From: a virus
DNA length: 38,884 nt
Strand: one strand, 5' to 3'
Virus record (IMG/VR): IMGVR_UViG_3300034096_000909
Coordinates: 1-38,884 of that record
Shown here: piece after piece, positions 23,409-32,525 of the stretch
Layout: every line of letters starts with the position of its first letter
Position numbering within the stretch: position 1 is the first letter of the stretch
Position numbers and translations under genes: made by a program
Notes under the pieces: model-generated
Databases searched by the model: none
Seen by the model: the letters and a program-made list of their open reading frames with translations, nothing else
Told to the model about the DNA's origin: nothing

Positions 23409-24169
23409 CAGCTTCGCTTTCTTCTCACAAATTTCGGATTATGCCCAGCGCCTTGAGGACCCCAATACATCGGATCAACAATCGTCATCAACATTTTGAT
23501 CCAGGCGTTTAGCTCTTTTGTGGCCTGAGTCTTTCCCCACTGCCTGAGCCCGACAAGATTCCGTTTTGGCAGGTCAACCAGGTAAAACGACTGATTAAAG
23601 CCTGTTTTGCCGACATTATCTTTTTCAATCGCTATGGTAGTCCCGTGAAAATGGGCTGCTATGAAGGGAATGCCCTTTTTACTGACAATATCATCCCAGC
23701 CGCCCTCGACTCCGATTCGATTCATCCCGGTTAAGATATTGATTCGGTAATTACTGATAACCCGGCTGGCCGGCCCTCGTGGCGCCAATGGCGGCCCGGT
23801 CATTTTCTTGTATTGAGACGTTTTCAGGTTGTCAGATGGGTTAGGCTTAAAGCCTTGACCGCTTCCGCCAAGACTTGCAAAGTGAAATAATCCGCCCGCT
23901 TCGTAGTTGTTAAACGCTTCACCTTGAGCATTAAAGAATAAATCCCCGGCCCTGCCTGGCCCTGTTTGACTGAGCGAAAGCCGGTATTTTGTCGGCTGCA
24001 TGGGGTTGCCGTCACCGTCAATCCCCATCATTACCCCGCGCCGGTTGTCCTCAATCAATACCTTTGCCCAGGCATCAACCAAGGGACCGACATAATTGTT
24101 AATTGTTTCAAGCCGAAACATGCCCTCGTAAGTCTGTTCAAAACTGCCATCGGCAGAGGCTTTGATCAC
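23408..24169 (-). CDS. Tail completion / virion morphogenesis protein (first of a pair)
   Basis: 253 residues from GTG 24169 (GTGA overlap). 'GMMGIDGDGNPMQP'-like turn, 'GPPLAPRGPASRVISNYRIN', 'IPFIAAHFHGTTI' and 'LPKRNLVGLRQWGK' resemble the gpS/virion-morphogenesis family, in which 'LPKR..LG' near the end is typical. Longer than usual by an insertion in the middle. Acts at the head-tail joint. Confidence 0.6.
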   Translation of the reverse strand: MIKASADGSFEQTYEGMFRLETINNYVGPLVDAWAKVLIEDNRRGVMMGIDGDGNPMQPTKYRLSLSQTGPGRAGDLFFNAQGEAFNNYEAGGLFHFASLGGSGQGFKPNPSDNLKTSQYKKMTGPPLAPRGPASRVISNYRINILTGMNRIGVEGGWDDIVSKKGIPFIAAHFHGTTIAIEKDNVGKTGFNQSFYLVDLPKRNLVGLRQWGKTQATKELNAWIKMLMTIVDPMYWGPQGAGHNPKFVRRKRS

Positions 24170-24942
24170 TTGGCAAAATTCCAGTTCTTAAAATCGACTT
24201 TCACAGTAATTCCTGTGTCTCTTAATCCTGGCGTGCCGGTTGCGGTGTTTCTTACGCGGCTCTTGCTGGTGTTTCTGAATACATTGACACCCGCCGCCAA
24301 GAAATCTTCCACGTCCCATTGTTCGACCGGCTTCACCGGCTTGCCGGTTTTCTTGTCCGTGCCTGAATCGAAAGGCAGCTCGATACCAAGCCCCTGATTT
24401 TCCATAATCGGACTGATTTTCTTGTTAGGCATTGTTCCGCGTCTCCAGTGGCTAAGGGCTTCACGCTTGATTTGCTGTATGCCGGCTGGCGAGATGCCGA
24501 AAACGTCACGTTTTGGCAGCTTGCCAACCACCCGCCCGCCGCGCCTGATACAAGCGCCGCGCCGGTGCATATCAAGTATTTTAGCCCATCCGGATTGCCA
24601 ATAGAACAAAATGCCAAGGCTGGTGATTGTATATTTCAACAGTCGCCTTGTTCTCGATAGCGCCCGGTGCGGCATTAACGGCTCGCCGTCCACCCGCTTA
24701 CCGGTGCGTCGGAATCTGACTTTTCGATACCGGACCGGCTTCAGTTTTCGGCCGTGCCGATCAAGCCCCTTTTGCAGCTCGCTTTGTTTCACCTTTTCGG
24801 CAATAATTCCGGCCACTTCGTAAAACCGCCGTTTTTCGCCCTCAGAGGCTTCTCGCCATTCCCGGCCCTCAGGCTCAATATCTTTAACCAGAAACGTAAG
24901 GGGGTACGTTCCTGGCGGCTCTACGATGGTGCAATCGATCAT
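24166..24942 (-). CDS. Tail completion / virion morphogenesis protein (second of a pair)
   Basis: 258 residues. 'QKGLDRHGRKLKPVRYRKV', 'EPLMPHRALSRTRRLLKYT', 'ILFYWQSGWAKILDMHRRG' and 'GKLPKRDVFGISPAGIQQI' give the same order of features as classic gpG/gpS morphogenesis proteins. A C-terminal addition of about 80 residues ('QWDVEDFLAAGVNVFRNTSK') follows. Adjacent 23408-24169 looks like a distant relative. Confidence 0.66.
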   Translation of the reverse strand: MIDCTIVEPPGTYPLTFLVKDIEPEGREWREASEGEKRRFYEVAGIIAEKVKQSELQKGLDRHGRKLKPVRYRKVRFRRTGKRVDGEPLMPHRALSRTRRLLKYTITSLGILFYWQSGWAKILDMHRRGACIRRGGRVVGKLPKRDVFGISPAGIQQIKREALSHWRRGTMPNKKISPIMENQGLGIELPFDSGTDKKTGKPVKPVEQWDVEDFLAAGVNVFRNTSKSRVRNTATGTPGLRDTGITVKVDFKNWNFAK

Positions 24943-27398
24943 GGTTGTTTTTTGCTAAATAATTTCAACAATCTGATAGCACGTTCAACCGATCCGCGAC
25001 GCATACCAGATTGATCGTTGGATAGCCACAATTCTTTTGTTTTGTTGCGGCCTTGTAGTTCGTAGGTTCGATCAATTTTATTTCGGTTTTGCAGTGATTG
25101 TGATTGAGTTTCGTAAATACCTTTTTCCGTGATTTTGTAGTTTGTGCCTGCTCCGTCGTAACTACCTTTTAGAAACTCTCGTTTAAGTTTGTATTTCGGG
25201 TCAGTATCGGTGATTTTTGCTATGTAGCCCTTTTTGGGCCCGCCCATTGATGATGGCAACTGTAAATCAGCGGCATAAGCTGAACGGACAGTAAAGCCAG
25301 ATGCTGTTTTGGCTGGCTTTATAATATCTTTAAGAGCTTTACCCGCTTCGATTATCTTATAAGCAGTGCTTTTTAGTATTTTGTCTTTTTCGTTGAATTG
25401 TTTACGGGCTTTGATTGATGCATCATAAACATCATGTGCATAGCTTGGGCCTAATGGGTTAGAACCTGGTGTGCCCTTATTTTTAAAAGTTCTTTTGGCA
25501 AGAACAATAGCCGATCTAGCTTCCTTAGGTAATGTCAGCAGGAATCTTGCATCTTGCTTTCTCTCCTCCGTCCCTCTCCCCGGCGCAAGCTGCCCGCCGC
25601 GCGAGAATTTAGGCGGCTTGCCCGCTTTTTTGATCGGAACAATAAATGAGGGTAAATCGGACTTGCTTTTGACAGTCTTTTTGCCCTGCATTGCTACTTT
25701 TAACTGTTGTAGATGATTGTTATTCTCGCCCCGGAAAGATTCAGGCTTAGAGATATAACTGCTTTGTGGGACTTTTGCCGTATTCAGTATGCGCAATTGC
25801 TTGAGAGCGGCGGACGCTGAGCCTCGCAGCATCTTAACTCGTTCAACCAATGCCTCGGCCTGTGTTTTTGTGCCCCCTCTTGTTAAAGCACTTACCCAGG
25901 TACTTTTATTTACGCTGGCCTGGCTTAGCTTGCCTGTAGGGGTTAAAAGCTCTTTTGCCTTTAACTGCGAATCTGTAAGCTTTTGTTCGATGCTTCCTCT
26001 AACATGTGCCGATTGTTCAATAATCTTTTTAGCATTACCAAGCGGCCCAAAGTTGGTAACGTCTCTTGGGTTGTTGGCCGTATAACCCCAGCTTCTACGG
26101 ACTAAAGCATTTTCCCGAATGATACTGGCAAGCCCGCGACCAATAGGCCCTTGAGAACGCAGAGATAGCAGCATTTCGGCCGCTTGCTTTCTTGTTGCTC
26201 TGCCTTCTGGTGATGTTCTCGTATTATTACGCGATTCCCTTAACCGTCTTGCTTTCCAGTATCTTGCGTCGGGATTGCTTTGTACTCCCGCCTCTTTTGC
26301 TCTTCTGTAACGATCTGCCCTGGCTTCTTCGAGAGTTCTTACAGGTGGTGGTGGGGTTGCCGGCTTATTCTTCTCTTTCATCCGCAAGCCGATAAGCTCG
26401 CGATTACCGGCCGCGCTCGCCCTTGCCACGCCATAACCGGGCTTGGATCGAACGGATTGAACCAATGCAGCAGCCCGCGAAAGCGGAGCAGGGGCAGCAG
26501 CCGGCTTTTGTAAATCTTTTCTAAGCTGATTATAAGTGTCTCTAAATAAAGGATATTGTTCTTTAGGTATATCCATCAGGTAATGATGTCCAATTGTGCC
26601 TGTTTCGGGAAAATACACAATACGGCCTTTTTCAACGCCCTTTACAAAAAATCTGTTAGGGTGCTTTCTCCATTGAGTAATATTGCCGCTTTCCATTGCC
26701 GTTTTAATTGCTGGTGGCAACTCAAGAGAATTAACATTGTCAATTAAATTTTTCTCTCGTTCTATTGCTCGTTTTGTTTTCTCAATTCCTGTCTTGCTTG
26801 ATCTTATGCTATCGCTTTGACGCTCCCAGCGGGCCATGGTTGAAGGGCCGTTTCTTTTGTCGTTTAACGGCTGCCCGTTTGCGCTGCGAACATCCGCAAA
26901 ATGCTCGTCAAACCGTCTATTAAGATCGGCTTCTTTCTTAGTAAGTGACCCCTGCAATATCGCTAGTCTTTTTGATCCTGCATTTTCAGTTGTAGCTGAA
27001 ACTACAGGCGCAGCCGGCTTTTGCTGTGCCGCTGTGGCCCCGGCTTGCTTCTCTTTCCGCTGTGCCAGCAGTGTTTTCAATCGCTCTTGCCGGCTCTTTT
27101 GCGTAATCAAGCCTTGATCAAATCGCTGTTGCAACCGCCCCTTGAGTGCGGCCGCGCCTTGATCCGAAAGGTTATAGCCCATGCGTGCCCGGTCGTCAGC
27201 CTGTTTCGCTGTCCGATTCATGGCCCGACATTTCGCCAGGGTGGAATACGTCTGAGGGTCAAGCGGTTCCTTGCCACGAATCGACAATTGCCAGTTCGAA
27301 GCGGCCTGAGAACAGGCGGAATTGCCCGTTTTTGATCGGCTTGAAGGTTTTACCGGCTTCTTTGGTGCTGATGCTTTCTTGGGTGCTTTGGCCGCCAT
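24939..27398 (-). CDS. Large basic protein with shared N-terminal domain; possible virion cargo
   Basis: 819 residues, very Lys/Arg-rich. Residues 1-112 match the start of the next protein upstream (27404-29020): 'RSKTGN.AC..AASNWQL', 'KCRAM', and an identical 'RFDQGLITQKSR'. A segment 'GRIVYFPETGTIGHHYLMDI' follows at about 265-290; the rest is helical and the C-terminus ('KGSYDGAGTNYKITEKGIYE') is beta-rich. Placed between connector and tail genes, where proteins packed in the capsid and injected with DNA are often encoded. No enzyme recognised. Confidence 0.6.
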   Translation of the reverse strand: MAAKAPKKASAPKKPVKPSSRSKTGNSACSQAASNWQLSIRGKEPLDPQTYSTLAKCRAMNRTAKQADDRARMGYNLSDQGAAALKGRLQQRFDQGLITQKSRQERLKTLLAQRKEKQAGATAAQQKPAAPVVSATTENAGSKRLAILQGSLTKKEADLNRRFDEHFADVRSANGQPLNDKRNGPSTMARWERQSDSIRSSKTGIEKTKRAIEREKNLIDNVNSLELPPAIKTAMESGNITQWRKHPNRFFVKGVEKGRIVYFPETGTIGHHYLMDIPKEQYPLFRDTYNQLRKDLQKPAAAPAPLSRAAALVQSVRSKPGYGVARASAAGNRELIGLRMKEKNKPATPPPPVRTLEEARADRYRRAKEAGVQSNPDARYWKARRLRESRNNTRTSPEGRATRKQAAEMLLSLRSQGPIGRGLASIIRENALVRRSWGYTANNPRDVTNFGPLGNAKKIIEQSAHVRGSIEQKLTDSQLKAKELLTPTGKLSQASVNKSTWVSALTRGGTKTQAEALVERVKMLRGSASAALKQLRILNTAKVPQSSYISKPESFRGENNNHLQQLKVAMQGKKTVKSKSDLPSFIVPIKKAGKPPKFSRGGQLAPGRGTEERKQDARFLLTLPKEARSAIVLAKRTFKNKGTPGSNPLGPSYAHDVYDASIKARKQFNEKDKILKSTAYKIIEAGKALKDIIKPAKTASGFTVRSAYAADLQLPSSMGGPKKGYIAKITDTDPKYKLKREFLKGSYDGAGTNYKITEKGIYETQSQSLQNRNKIDRTYELQGRNKTKELWLSNDQSGMRRGSVERAIRLLKLFSKKQP

Positions 27399-27403
27399 CG
27401 TCT

Positions 27404-29020
27404 TTATCTCCCTGCCCGGGCGCGTCGCTGTCTGGCAACTTCCCGCCGCTGTTCTGGTGTTAGTTGTTTGAGGTTTCTGGCTTCTTTCTGTCGCTGTTCT
27501 TTGTTCACGGCGTTATCCAGCAGCTTCATGATTCGCCGCTCAAATTCCGGATAAACCTTGTCCAGCTTCTTCCCGCCTGCCACCTGGCCGGCATAGCGGT
27601 CAAGCGTGCGAGATGTCAGCCCGTAATTTCGTTCGATATCAAACATCTGCAAGGCTTGATCGGCCTGGCGTGCCTGGTCCTGTGAACTGGTCGTATCGAT
27701 CTTGTTTTGACCGACTTGCTCAATCCGATTCACGTTTCGGCTACGTGAAATCTTGCCGAATAAATTGGCATCACCACGCATCCGGCTTTTAAACCGGTCC
27801 GCAAACATGGCCCGGAATTCCGCCAGGTTGACAAACTCCTCATCATCGAAGAGCCCGCCGCCCTGCTTAGCCATAAGCGGAGCCCGCTTCAATTCCTGCC
27901 CGAATTCGGCCGTTTTGCCGCTGGTCCAATTGCCCTTTTCTGATCGATTGAAGAGCTGCAATTGATCCTCTGGCCTCAGTCCTGATCGGCCGATAGCAAC
28001 GGCCCTTGAAAGCGGGGTTGTTTCATCAACCACTTTTCGCCAGATTTGAGGGGCAAGCCCTCGCAATGCCAGCCCTTCCGAAGCGGTACGTTCTGACAGA
28101 CTGATCCCGCGTTGCTTCAGTTCTGATTCAATATCAGGGCTCTTCGAATCGCGGAAAAATCGGCCTGCATCGACCGAAGTTCCACGCCCCTCGGCAATGT
28201 TCGTTAGTGCGCCCTTCTGACGTGCCTCGCCGGCGTCCTTAGCTTGGATGTACTGGACGTTTAAGCTCTTCACGCCCAGCCGCTGCGCCAGCTCGTAGCG
28301 GTGGTGCCCGTTCACGACATAAGTTTTGCCGTTGGCCGGGTCTTTCCAGACCTGGACCACGCCCGCAAGCTCTTTATTCCAGACCTTTGTTTCCTTGAAT
28401 TGATCCGTAACGCCTACAGGCCCGGAAGTATTCATTTTGTACTGAAAACGCTCAGGATCGGCCTGAATTTCGCTTGTTTTCAGCGTCCGAACGCCTGATT
28501 GCGTTTCCGCCCTGGCCTTTTCTTTGGCCTTTACCTGGCTGATCAATCGCTTTGTATCTGCAAGCCCCGGCTTAGGCTCGCGAACGGGTCTAAGTGCCGC
28601 CCGGCCTTTTTCGGTTGGTGCCAGGCGGGCAACGGTCTCTTTTTGTGGCTTGGCTTGTGTGGTGCCGTTACGCTCTGCCCGCTGTTGCAGGCGTTTTTTG
28701 AGTTCTTCGCTACGGCTTTTCTGGGTGATAAGGCCCTGATCAAATCGCTTTTGTAATCGGCCTTCAAGAGCCGCCTGGCCCTTTTCTGAGAGCTTGCCGG
28801 TTCTGCCCTGGTCAACGGCTTGCTTTTTTTGCCGTGCCATTGCCCGGCATTTGCCCAGCGTCTTATATGTGTCTGGTTCAAGAGCCGCCTTTCCTCTAAT
28901 TGCAAGCTGCCAGTTACTCGCAGCGCGTGAACAAGCGTCATTCCCGGTTTTCGAACGGGTAGAAGGCTTTTTCGGTGCTGTAGGCTTACCCGGCTTTTTG
29001 GCTTGTGCAATCGGTGGCAT
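27404..29020 (-). CDS. ParB-like-domain protein with shared N-terminal domain; possible virion cargo
   Basis: 538 residues. Residues 1-112 are the domain shared with 24939-27398. Residues 178-290 form a ParB/sulfiredoxin-like unit: 'LKTSEIQADPERFQYK', 'GKTYVVNGHHRYELAQRLG' with the NGHHR phosphate-binding-type motif, then 'ALTNIAEGRGTSVDAGRFFR'. The remainder is helical and basic. ParB-fold units of this sort occur in phage and plasmid proteins that enter the recipient with DNA. Nuclease, kinase or DNA-binding roles are all possible. Confidence 0.66.
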   Translation of the reverse strand: MPPIAQAKKPGKPTAPKKPSTRSKTGNDACSRAASNWQLAIRGKAALEPDTYKTLGKCRAMARQKKQAVDQGRTGKLSEKGQAALEGRLQKRFDQGLITQKSRSEELKKRLQQRAERNGTTQAKPQKETVARLAPTEKGRAALRPVREPKPGLADTKRLISQVKAKEKARAETQSGVRTLKTSEIQADPERFQYKMNTSGPVGVTDQFKETKVWNKELAGVVQVWKDPANGKTYVVNGHHRYELAQRLGVKSLNVQYIQAKDAGEARQKGALTNIAEGRGTSVDAGRFFRDSKSPDIESELKQRGISLSERTASEGLALRGLAPQIWRKVVDETTPLSRAVAIGRSGLRPEDQLQLFNRSEKGNWTSGKTAEFGQELKRAPLMAKQGGGLFDDEEFVNLAEFRAMFADRFKSRMRGDANLFGKISRSRNVNRIEQVGQNKIDTTSSQDQARQADQALQMFDIERNYGLTSRTLDRYAGQVAGGKKLDKVYPEFERRIMKLLDNAVNKEQRQKEARNLKQLTPEQRREVARQRRARAGR

Positions 29021-29040
29021 CTGTCGGCCCTTGGCTCAGA

Positions 29041-29142
29041 TCAATGTTTCTTGTCGCAAGTGCAGCCCTTTTTGCTGCCCTTGTGTTTTGTGCTGCTTTT
29101 TGCAGCAGGCTTGGCTGTTTTCGGTGCGGCTTTCTTTGCCAT
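29041..29142 (-). CDS. 33-residue histone-tail-like basic peptide
   Basis: ATG 29142 with AAGGA 8 bases upstream; starts 3 bases after the stop of the gene before and ends 20 bases before the ParB-like gene. Translation opens 'MAKKAAPKTAKPAAKSSTKH' and ends 'GCTCDKKH', with Cys-X-Cys and His that could bind metal. The Lys/Ala/Pro composition resembles histone H1 tails. The composition and tight placement argue for a real gene. Confidence 0.62.
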   Translation of the reverse strand: MAKKAAPKTAKPAAKSSTKHKGSKKGCTCDKKH

Positions 29143-29145
29143 TTG

Positions 29146-30009
29146 TCAGTTCCTTACGCATACATTGAGATTGATAACAACGTCGTATTTTTGGCTTGTG
29201 GCATAGCTTTTTACTTTCACCGTCGCGGCGGTTAAGGCGCTATTCGCCATTGCCCGGAATTCAGCGGCTTTTCTACGGTATGCCGATGAATCTTCTTTCA
29301 TGCTTACCTGGGCCATACAAATGAGGTGGCACGCATAAAGAGCGCAGGCCCTTCTCAGTGCCGGCGTCAATTCGATCCCTTTGCCCGATTCAATTGACGT
29401 TTTCAGCCAGTCGGGCGGTTCATCGTGCCGCGTGCCCCAATATTGGCCGTAGGCCGATGTGTAGCGGCTAAACGTGTATCTGTCGTTGTGTGACCGCATA
29501 ACGACATTATCAAGCCATAATCGGGCGGTAATCTGGTGCTCTTCAAAGCCCGTCCGGTCATATTCGCTCTTACACTGATCAATCCAGGGGGCAACCGTGC
29601 GCAGGTCCTCGATGGTCGTATAAGGGCGCTGGCTTACCGGCAAGCAACTTGCCGAATCACCAGGGGCAGGCTTCAGCGTGTAAGAGCCCCGGCAAACTTC
29701 ATAGGTCAGGCCGCCTGAGGTTGCCAACAGTCGCCACTGATAAGAGCTGGCTGGTATTTCATGGGCGCCGGTGGTGGCAATGGTGATAAGGCCGTTATTG
29801 GCATTTGACCAGGCGGCCGTTATGCCCGCGTCGTCAAGTGCTTCGGTTTCATCGCCTCGCCAGACTTCCACGGCCAATACGTCACCGGCAGACCAGCCTG
29901 TTAAGGCTGATCCTGCCAGATTGACGATTTGCAGGCTAAAGGCCCGGTAGGCTCTTGCAGAGCCTTCCAGGTCAAGCCGGCTTGTGACGGGTGTATCACT
30001 CAGGGGCAT
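29146..30009 (-). CDS. Head-tail connector with N-terminal beta-sandwich
   Basis: 287 residues. The first 115 residues ('RAYRAFSLQIVNLAGSALTG', 'GLITIATTGAHEIPASSYQW') resemble the BppU-type sandwich of the fibre-anchor proteins. After 'VSQRPYTTIEDLRTVAPWID' the C-terminal half is helical ('LTPALRRACALYACHLICMA'), like gp6/gp15 connectors that sit under the portal. Directly after the capsid gene. The fusion is unusual. Confidence 0.55.
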   Translation of the reverse strand: MPLSDTPVTSRLDLEGSARAYRAFSLQIVNLAGSALTGWSAGDVLAVEVWRGDETEALDDAGITAAWSNANNGLITIATTGAHEIPASSYQWRLLATSGGLTYEVCRGSYTLKPAPGDSASCLPVSQRPYTTIEDLRTVAPWIDQCKSEYDRTGFEEHQITARLWLDNVVMRSHNDRYTFSRYTSAYGQYWGTRHDEPPDWLKTSIESGKGIELTPALRRACALYACHLICMAQVSMKEDSSAYRRKAAEFRAMANSALTAATVKVKSYATSQKYDVVINLNVCVRN

Positions 30010-30014
30010 GAGAA

Positions 30015-30983
30015 TTACGCCGTCAAGATAGAACGGTGGATAACGCAGTGATCTTTGCGGTGTTCCTTCACATTACAAAGAGTTCTGACTGTAATCCGAT
30101 TAAATGGCCCGCCTGTAGCGCCGAGATTTTCGTCATAGGAAAATGTCAGAAGAACCGGAATCCCCATGACATTGGCATAACGAAAATTGACTGTCCCTGA
30201 AGGCGGTTCAAGCGGGGCGGCCGCAAATACGCAAGCGTTACGGTGAAATACCGCCGTTGAGTATGTCAGGTTGGGCGCGGTTCCCGATGTAACTGACTGT
30301 GGATCTTCCAAGAACTGAAAACCGTATTGCGGCTGAATAACGCCGTTATCGCGCAGCTCGCCGGCTTTACGGTCGCTGATTGCAGCTACTTTGATAAAGT
30401 TGTCATCTTGCAACCACTGGTGATAAATCTCTGAGTGGCCGACAACAAACAGATTTGCGCGGTCTCCCAAAGGAATCTTTCGAGCCGAAAGAACCTTGCG
30501 AAGATTGACAAACTCAGCAAAAGTCACCTTTGCCGGGTTTGTGTTTGTCACACTCGAAGAAGTGTTGCCAGAGACGTTGTAAGTGCCAATGACAAACTTT
30601 GCCGCAACCTTGGCATTCAGATATTCAATCATCTGAATCATGACCTTGCTGATGGCTTGGTCAATGAGTGACGGATTGTCTGCCACTCGTGCCGACTCGT
30701 AACTGGTCACGGTGAAAGACTTTGTAGGCATATCATCAAGTGCCAGGTCGGTTGAAGTCGTCGTGACGTTCTTCGTTCCCGGCGCTGTGGTAATAGCGTT
30801 TACGACATCACCATCAACATCAACCAAGTTGATTTTTACGGTGGCGTTCGGTGGCATTGGCGTATCAGGAACGGGGTTCATATAAACCGCCGAAAGATAG
30901 GCCGCGTGCGGTGTCAGGTGTTGCGAAAGCTCAGTAAACCGAGCCGCAACGGTGTTCATGTACGTACTAAAATCGTTAGGCAT
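30015..30983 (-). CDS. Major capsid protein
   Basis: 322 residues, directly after the scaffold gene. 'VKINLVDVDGDVVNAIT', 'TKSFTVTSYESARVADNPSL', 'IDQAISKVMIQMIEYLNAKV', 'DRANLFVVGHSEIYHQWLQD', 'YANVMGIPVLLTFSYDEN'. This order (beta barrel edge, long helix, then P-domain) fits coat proteins of P22/HK97 fold; I cannot tell the subfamily. No cleaved N-terminal delta domain is visible, in line with a separate scaffold. Confidence 0.82.
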   Translation of the reverse strand: MPNDFSTYMNTVAARFTELSQHLTPHAAYLSAVYMNPVPDTPMPPNATVKINLVDVDGDVVNAITTAPGTKNVTTTSTDLALDDMPTKSFTVTSYESARVADNPSLIDQAISKVMIQMIEYLNAKVAAKFVIGTYNVSGNTSSSVTNTNPAKVTFAEFVNLRKVLSARKIPLGDRANLFVVGHSEIYHQWLQDDNFIKVAAISDRKAGELRDNGVIQPQYGFQFLEDPQSVTSGTAPNLTYSTAVFHRNACVFAAAPLEPPSGTVNFRYANVMGIPVLLTFSYDENLGATGGPFNRITVRTLCNVKEHRKDHCVIHRSILTA

Positions 30984-30998
30984 TATTCGCCTCTCCTA

Positions 30999-31724
30999 TT
31001 ACTGTTTCAGACTTTTCTGATAGCTGTTCACTGCGGCCGGATTAGTCCAGTCAACCGTTTTGGCTGGGTCTCTTGCCGCTTCTGGTGCGGAACCTCCGCC
31101 GACTGCCTGAGCCCCGAACGCCCTTAGCGATGGGGCAGGGGCTGGGGGTGCAGTCTGTTGGCGAACTTCGCCTTCGCCGGCTTGGGCAGGTTGCTCGCCT
31201 GCCTGGGCGCCGGCCGCCTCAAAAAACAGATAAGGCTTCGTGGAATGCGCTTTCCCGATTGCCTCCTGTATCACCTCTGGCGTCAAATCTTCCAGGTCGT
31301 CAAGGCTGGTTCCTGCCGCGCCTAGAATTTCTTGAATTGAAACGCCTTGCTGTAAATTCATGCCTTCAGGAAGTGCCGCATAAATCGCATCTTCCACGTA
31401 AATCTGCTTTAATTCGCCGCGTAACATGGCGTTTTCTTGCGCCAGCTCGTTTTCATTCGTAAACCGCTGAAATTGCTCTGTCTGCTGCTCCATAATCGTG
31501 ATGGCTTCATCACGTTCTTGGATAAGCTGCTGTTGTGTTGATTGCAATTCGTTGAACTTGTTTTGCAGCTCTGCCAACTCGCCCTTCCGGCGCTGAAGTT
31601 GCCTGAGAACCTTTTCAAATTCTGATCGGCTTACAGTGTCGCTCATGCGATTCTTTCTGGGTAAAATACCATTGTCAGCGTCGGGAACGTCCCGGCTGGT
31701 CGATGGTTCAGGTTGTTCTGTCAT
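30999..31724 (-). CDS. Capsid scaffolding protein
   Basis: 241 residues from ATG 31724, adjacent to the protease stop. The N-terminal 110 residues are a coiled coil ('FEKVLRQLQRRKGELAELQN'); a central acidic part follows ('LTPEVIQEAIG'), then a Gln/Ala/Pro-rich linker and a short C-terminus ('AVNSYQKSLKQ') that would bind coat. Standard for scaffolds encoded just before capsid. Confidence 0.8.
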   Translation of the reverse strand: MTEQPEPSTSRDVPDADNGILPRKNRMSDTVSRSEFEKVLRQLQRRKGELAELQNKFNELQSTQQQLIQERDEAITIMEQQTEQFQRFTNENELAQENAMLRGELKQIYVEDAIYAALPEGMNLQQGVSIQEILGAAGTSLDDLEDLTPEVIQEAIGKAHSTKPYLFFEAAGAQAGEQPAQAGEGEVRQQTAPPAPAPSLRAFGAQAVGGGSAPEAARDPAKTVDWTNPAAVNSYQKSLKQ

Positions 31725-32525
31725 TTATTTTTGTAAAACGGGCGGTATCGCTTGCGGGTCAAGTTCCGCCGCAAAAACACCGTAAGCATCAAAGCCACTG
31801 CCGCGCAGATTTCTTTCAGCAATCCAGCAATAGCCTTGATTGCCCCATTCTTGGCCCCAACTGTTTCTCATGCCGATCAGCCAGCCTGATTTGCCTTGTT
31901 TCATGGCAAATCCGCCAGATACCGCGTGATTGTGCCAGCCTGCCCGGTTCATGGGCACGCCCTCTGCATCCAGTGAATTGAAACCGCTGTTTACCGGTAC
32001 GCTGAAATTGAATGGAATGCGAAGCTGTGCCGCTACGCATAAATCGTTGAAGTTTTGCAGCCTGTAGCCAATTTCAACTTTGAATCGCTTCGCATTTTCA
32101 CGGGCATTTTCATTGATTCGACGGGGATTGATCACTCCGTGTGGCACCAGTGCATCGTCACAAGTGCCGCTCTTTTGCAAGTGTGTTAAAGCCTCTGCAA
32201 TTGAGCTGCCCCGGTCGATACCACCACACAAATCAGCATAAACCAGCCAGGCCGATAAGGGCACATAGCCAAGCCCTGCGATATAACGGGCATCTTCCAG
32301 CGATGAGGCTGCTGCATGACCATTACAGGCCCCGTAAGAGCCCTGATTTTTGATTGAAACCTTGTAATCGGGGTTTGATCGATAGTCGAACTCTTGCCAT
32401 TTATGTTCGGGCACATCGGGCAAAACACCGCGAACGGGCAGGATCAGACTGACGGGCGGCTCTTGGTTGCCAAGTAAAACCGTTTGACCGTCTGGCAGTT
32501 CCCATTGTTCCAAGCCTTCGATCAT
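31725..32525 (-). CDS. Papain-family (C1) cysteine protease
   Basis: 266 residues. The active site is complete: oxyanion Gln61 and nucleophile Cys67 in 'KNQGSYGACNGHAAASSLED', His200 in 'WHNHAVSGGFAMKQG' and Asn221 in 'IGMRNSWGQEWGNQGYCWI', in the spacing of papain. There is no signal peptide; an N-terminal 45 residues could be a short prodomain. It lies between small membrane proteins (lysis-like) and the scaffold, so it may degrade the protein-rich host envelope at release, or mature the head. Confidence 0.85.
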   Translation of the reverse strand: MIEGLEQWELPDGQTVLLGNQEPPVSLILPVRGVLPDVPEHKWQEFDYRSNPDYKVSIKNQGSYGACNGHAAASSLEDARYIAGLGYVPLSAWLVYADLCGGIDRGSSIAEALTHLQKSGTCDDALVPHGVINPRRINENARENAKRFKVEIGYRLQNFNDLCVAAQLRIPFNFSVPVNSGFNSLDAEGVPMNRAGWHNHAVSGGFAMKQGKSGWLIGMRNSWGQEWGNQGYCWIAERNLRGSGFDAYGVFAAELDPQAIPPVLQK

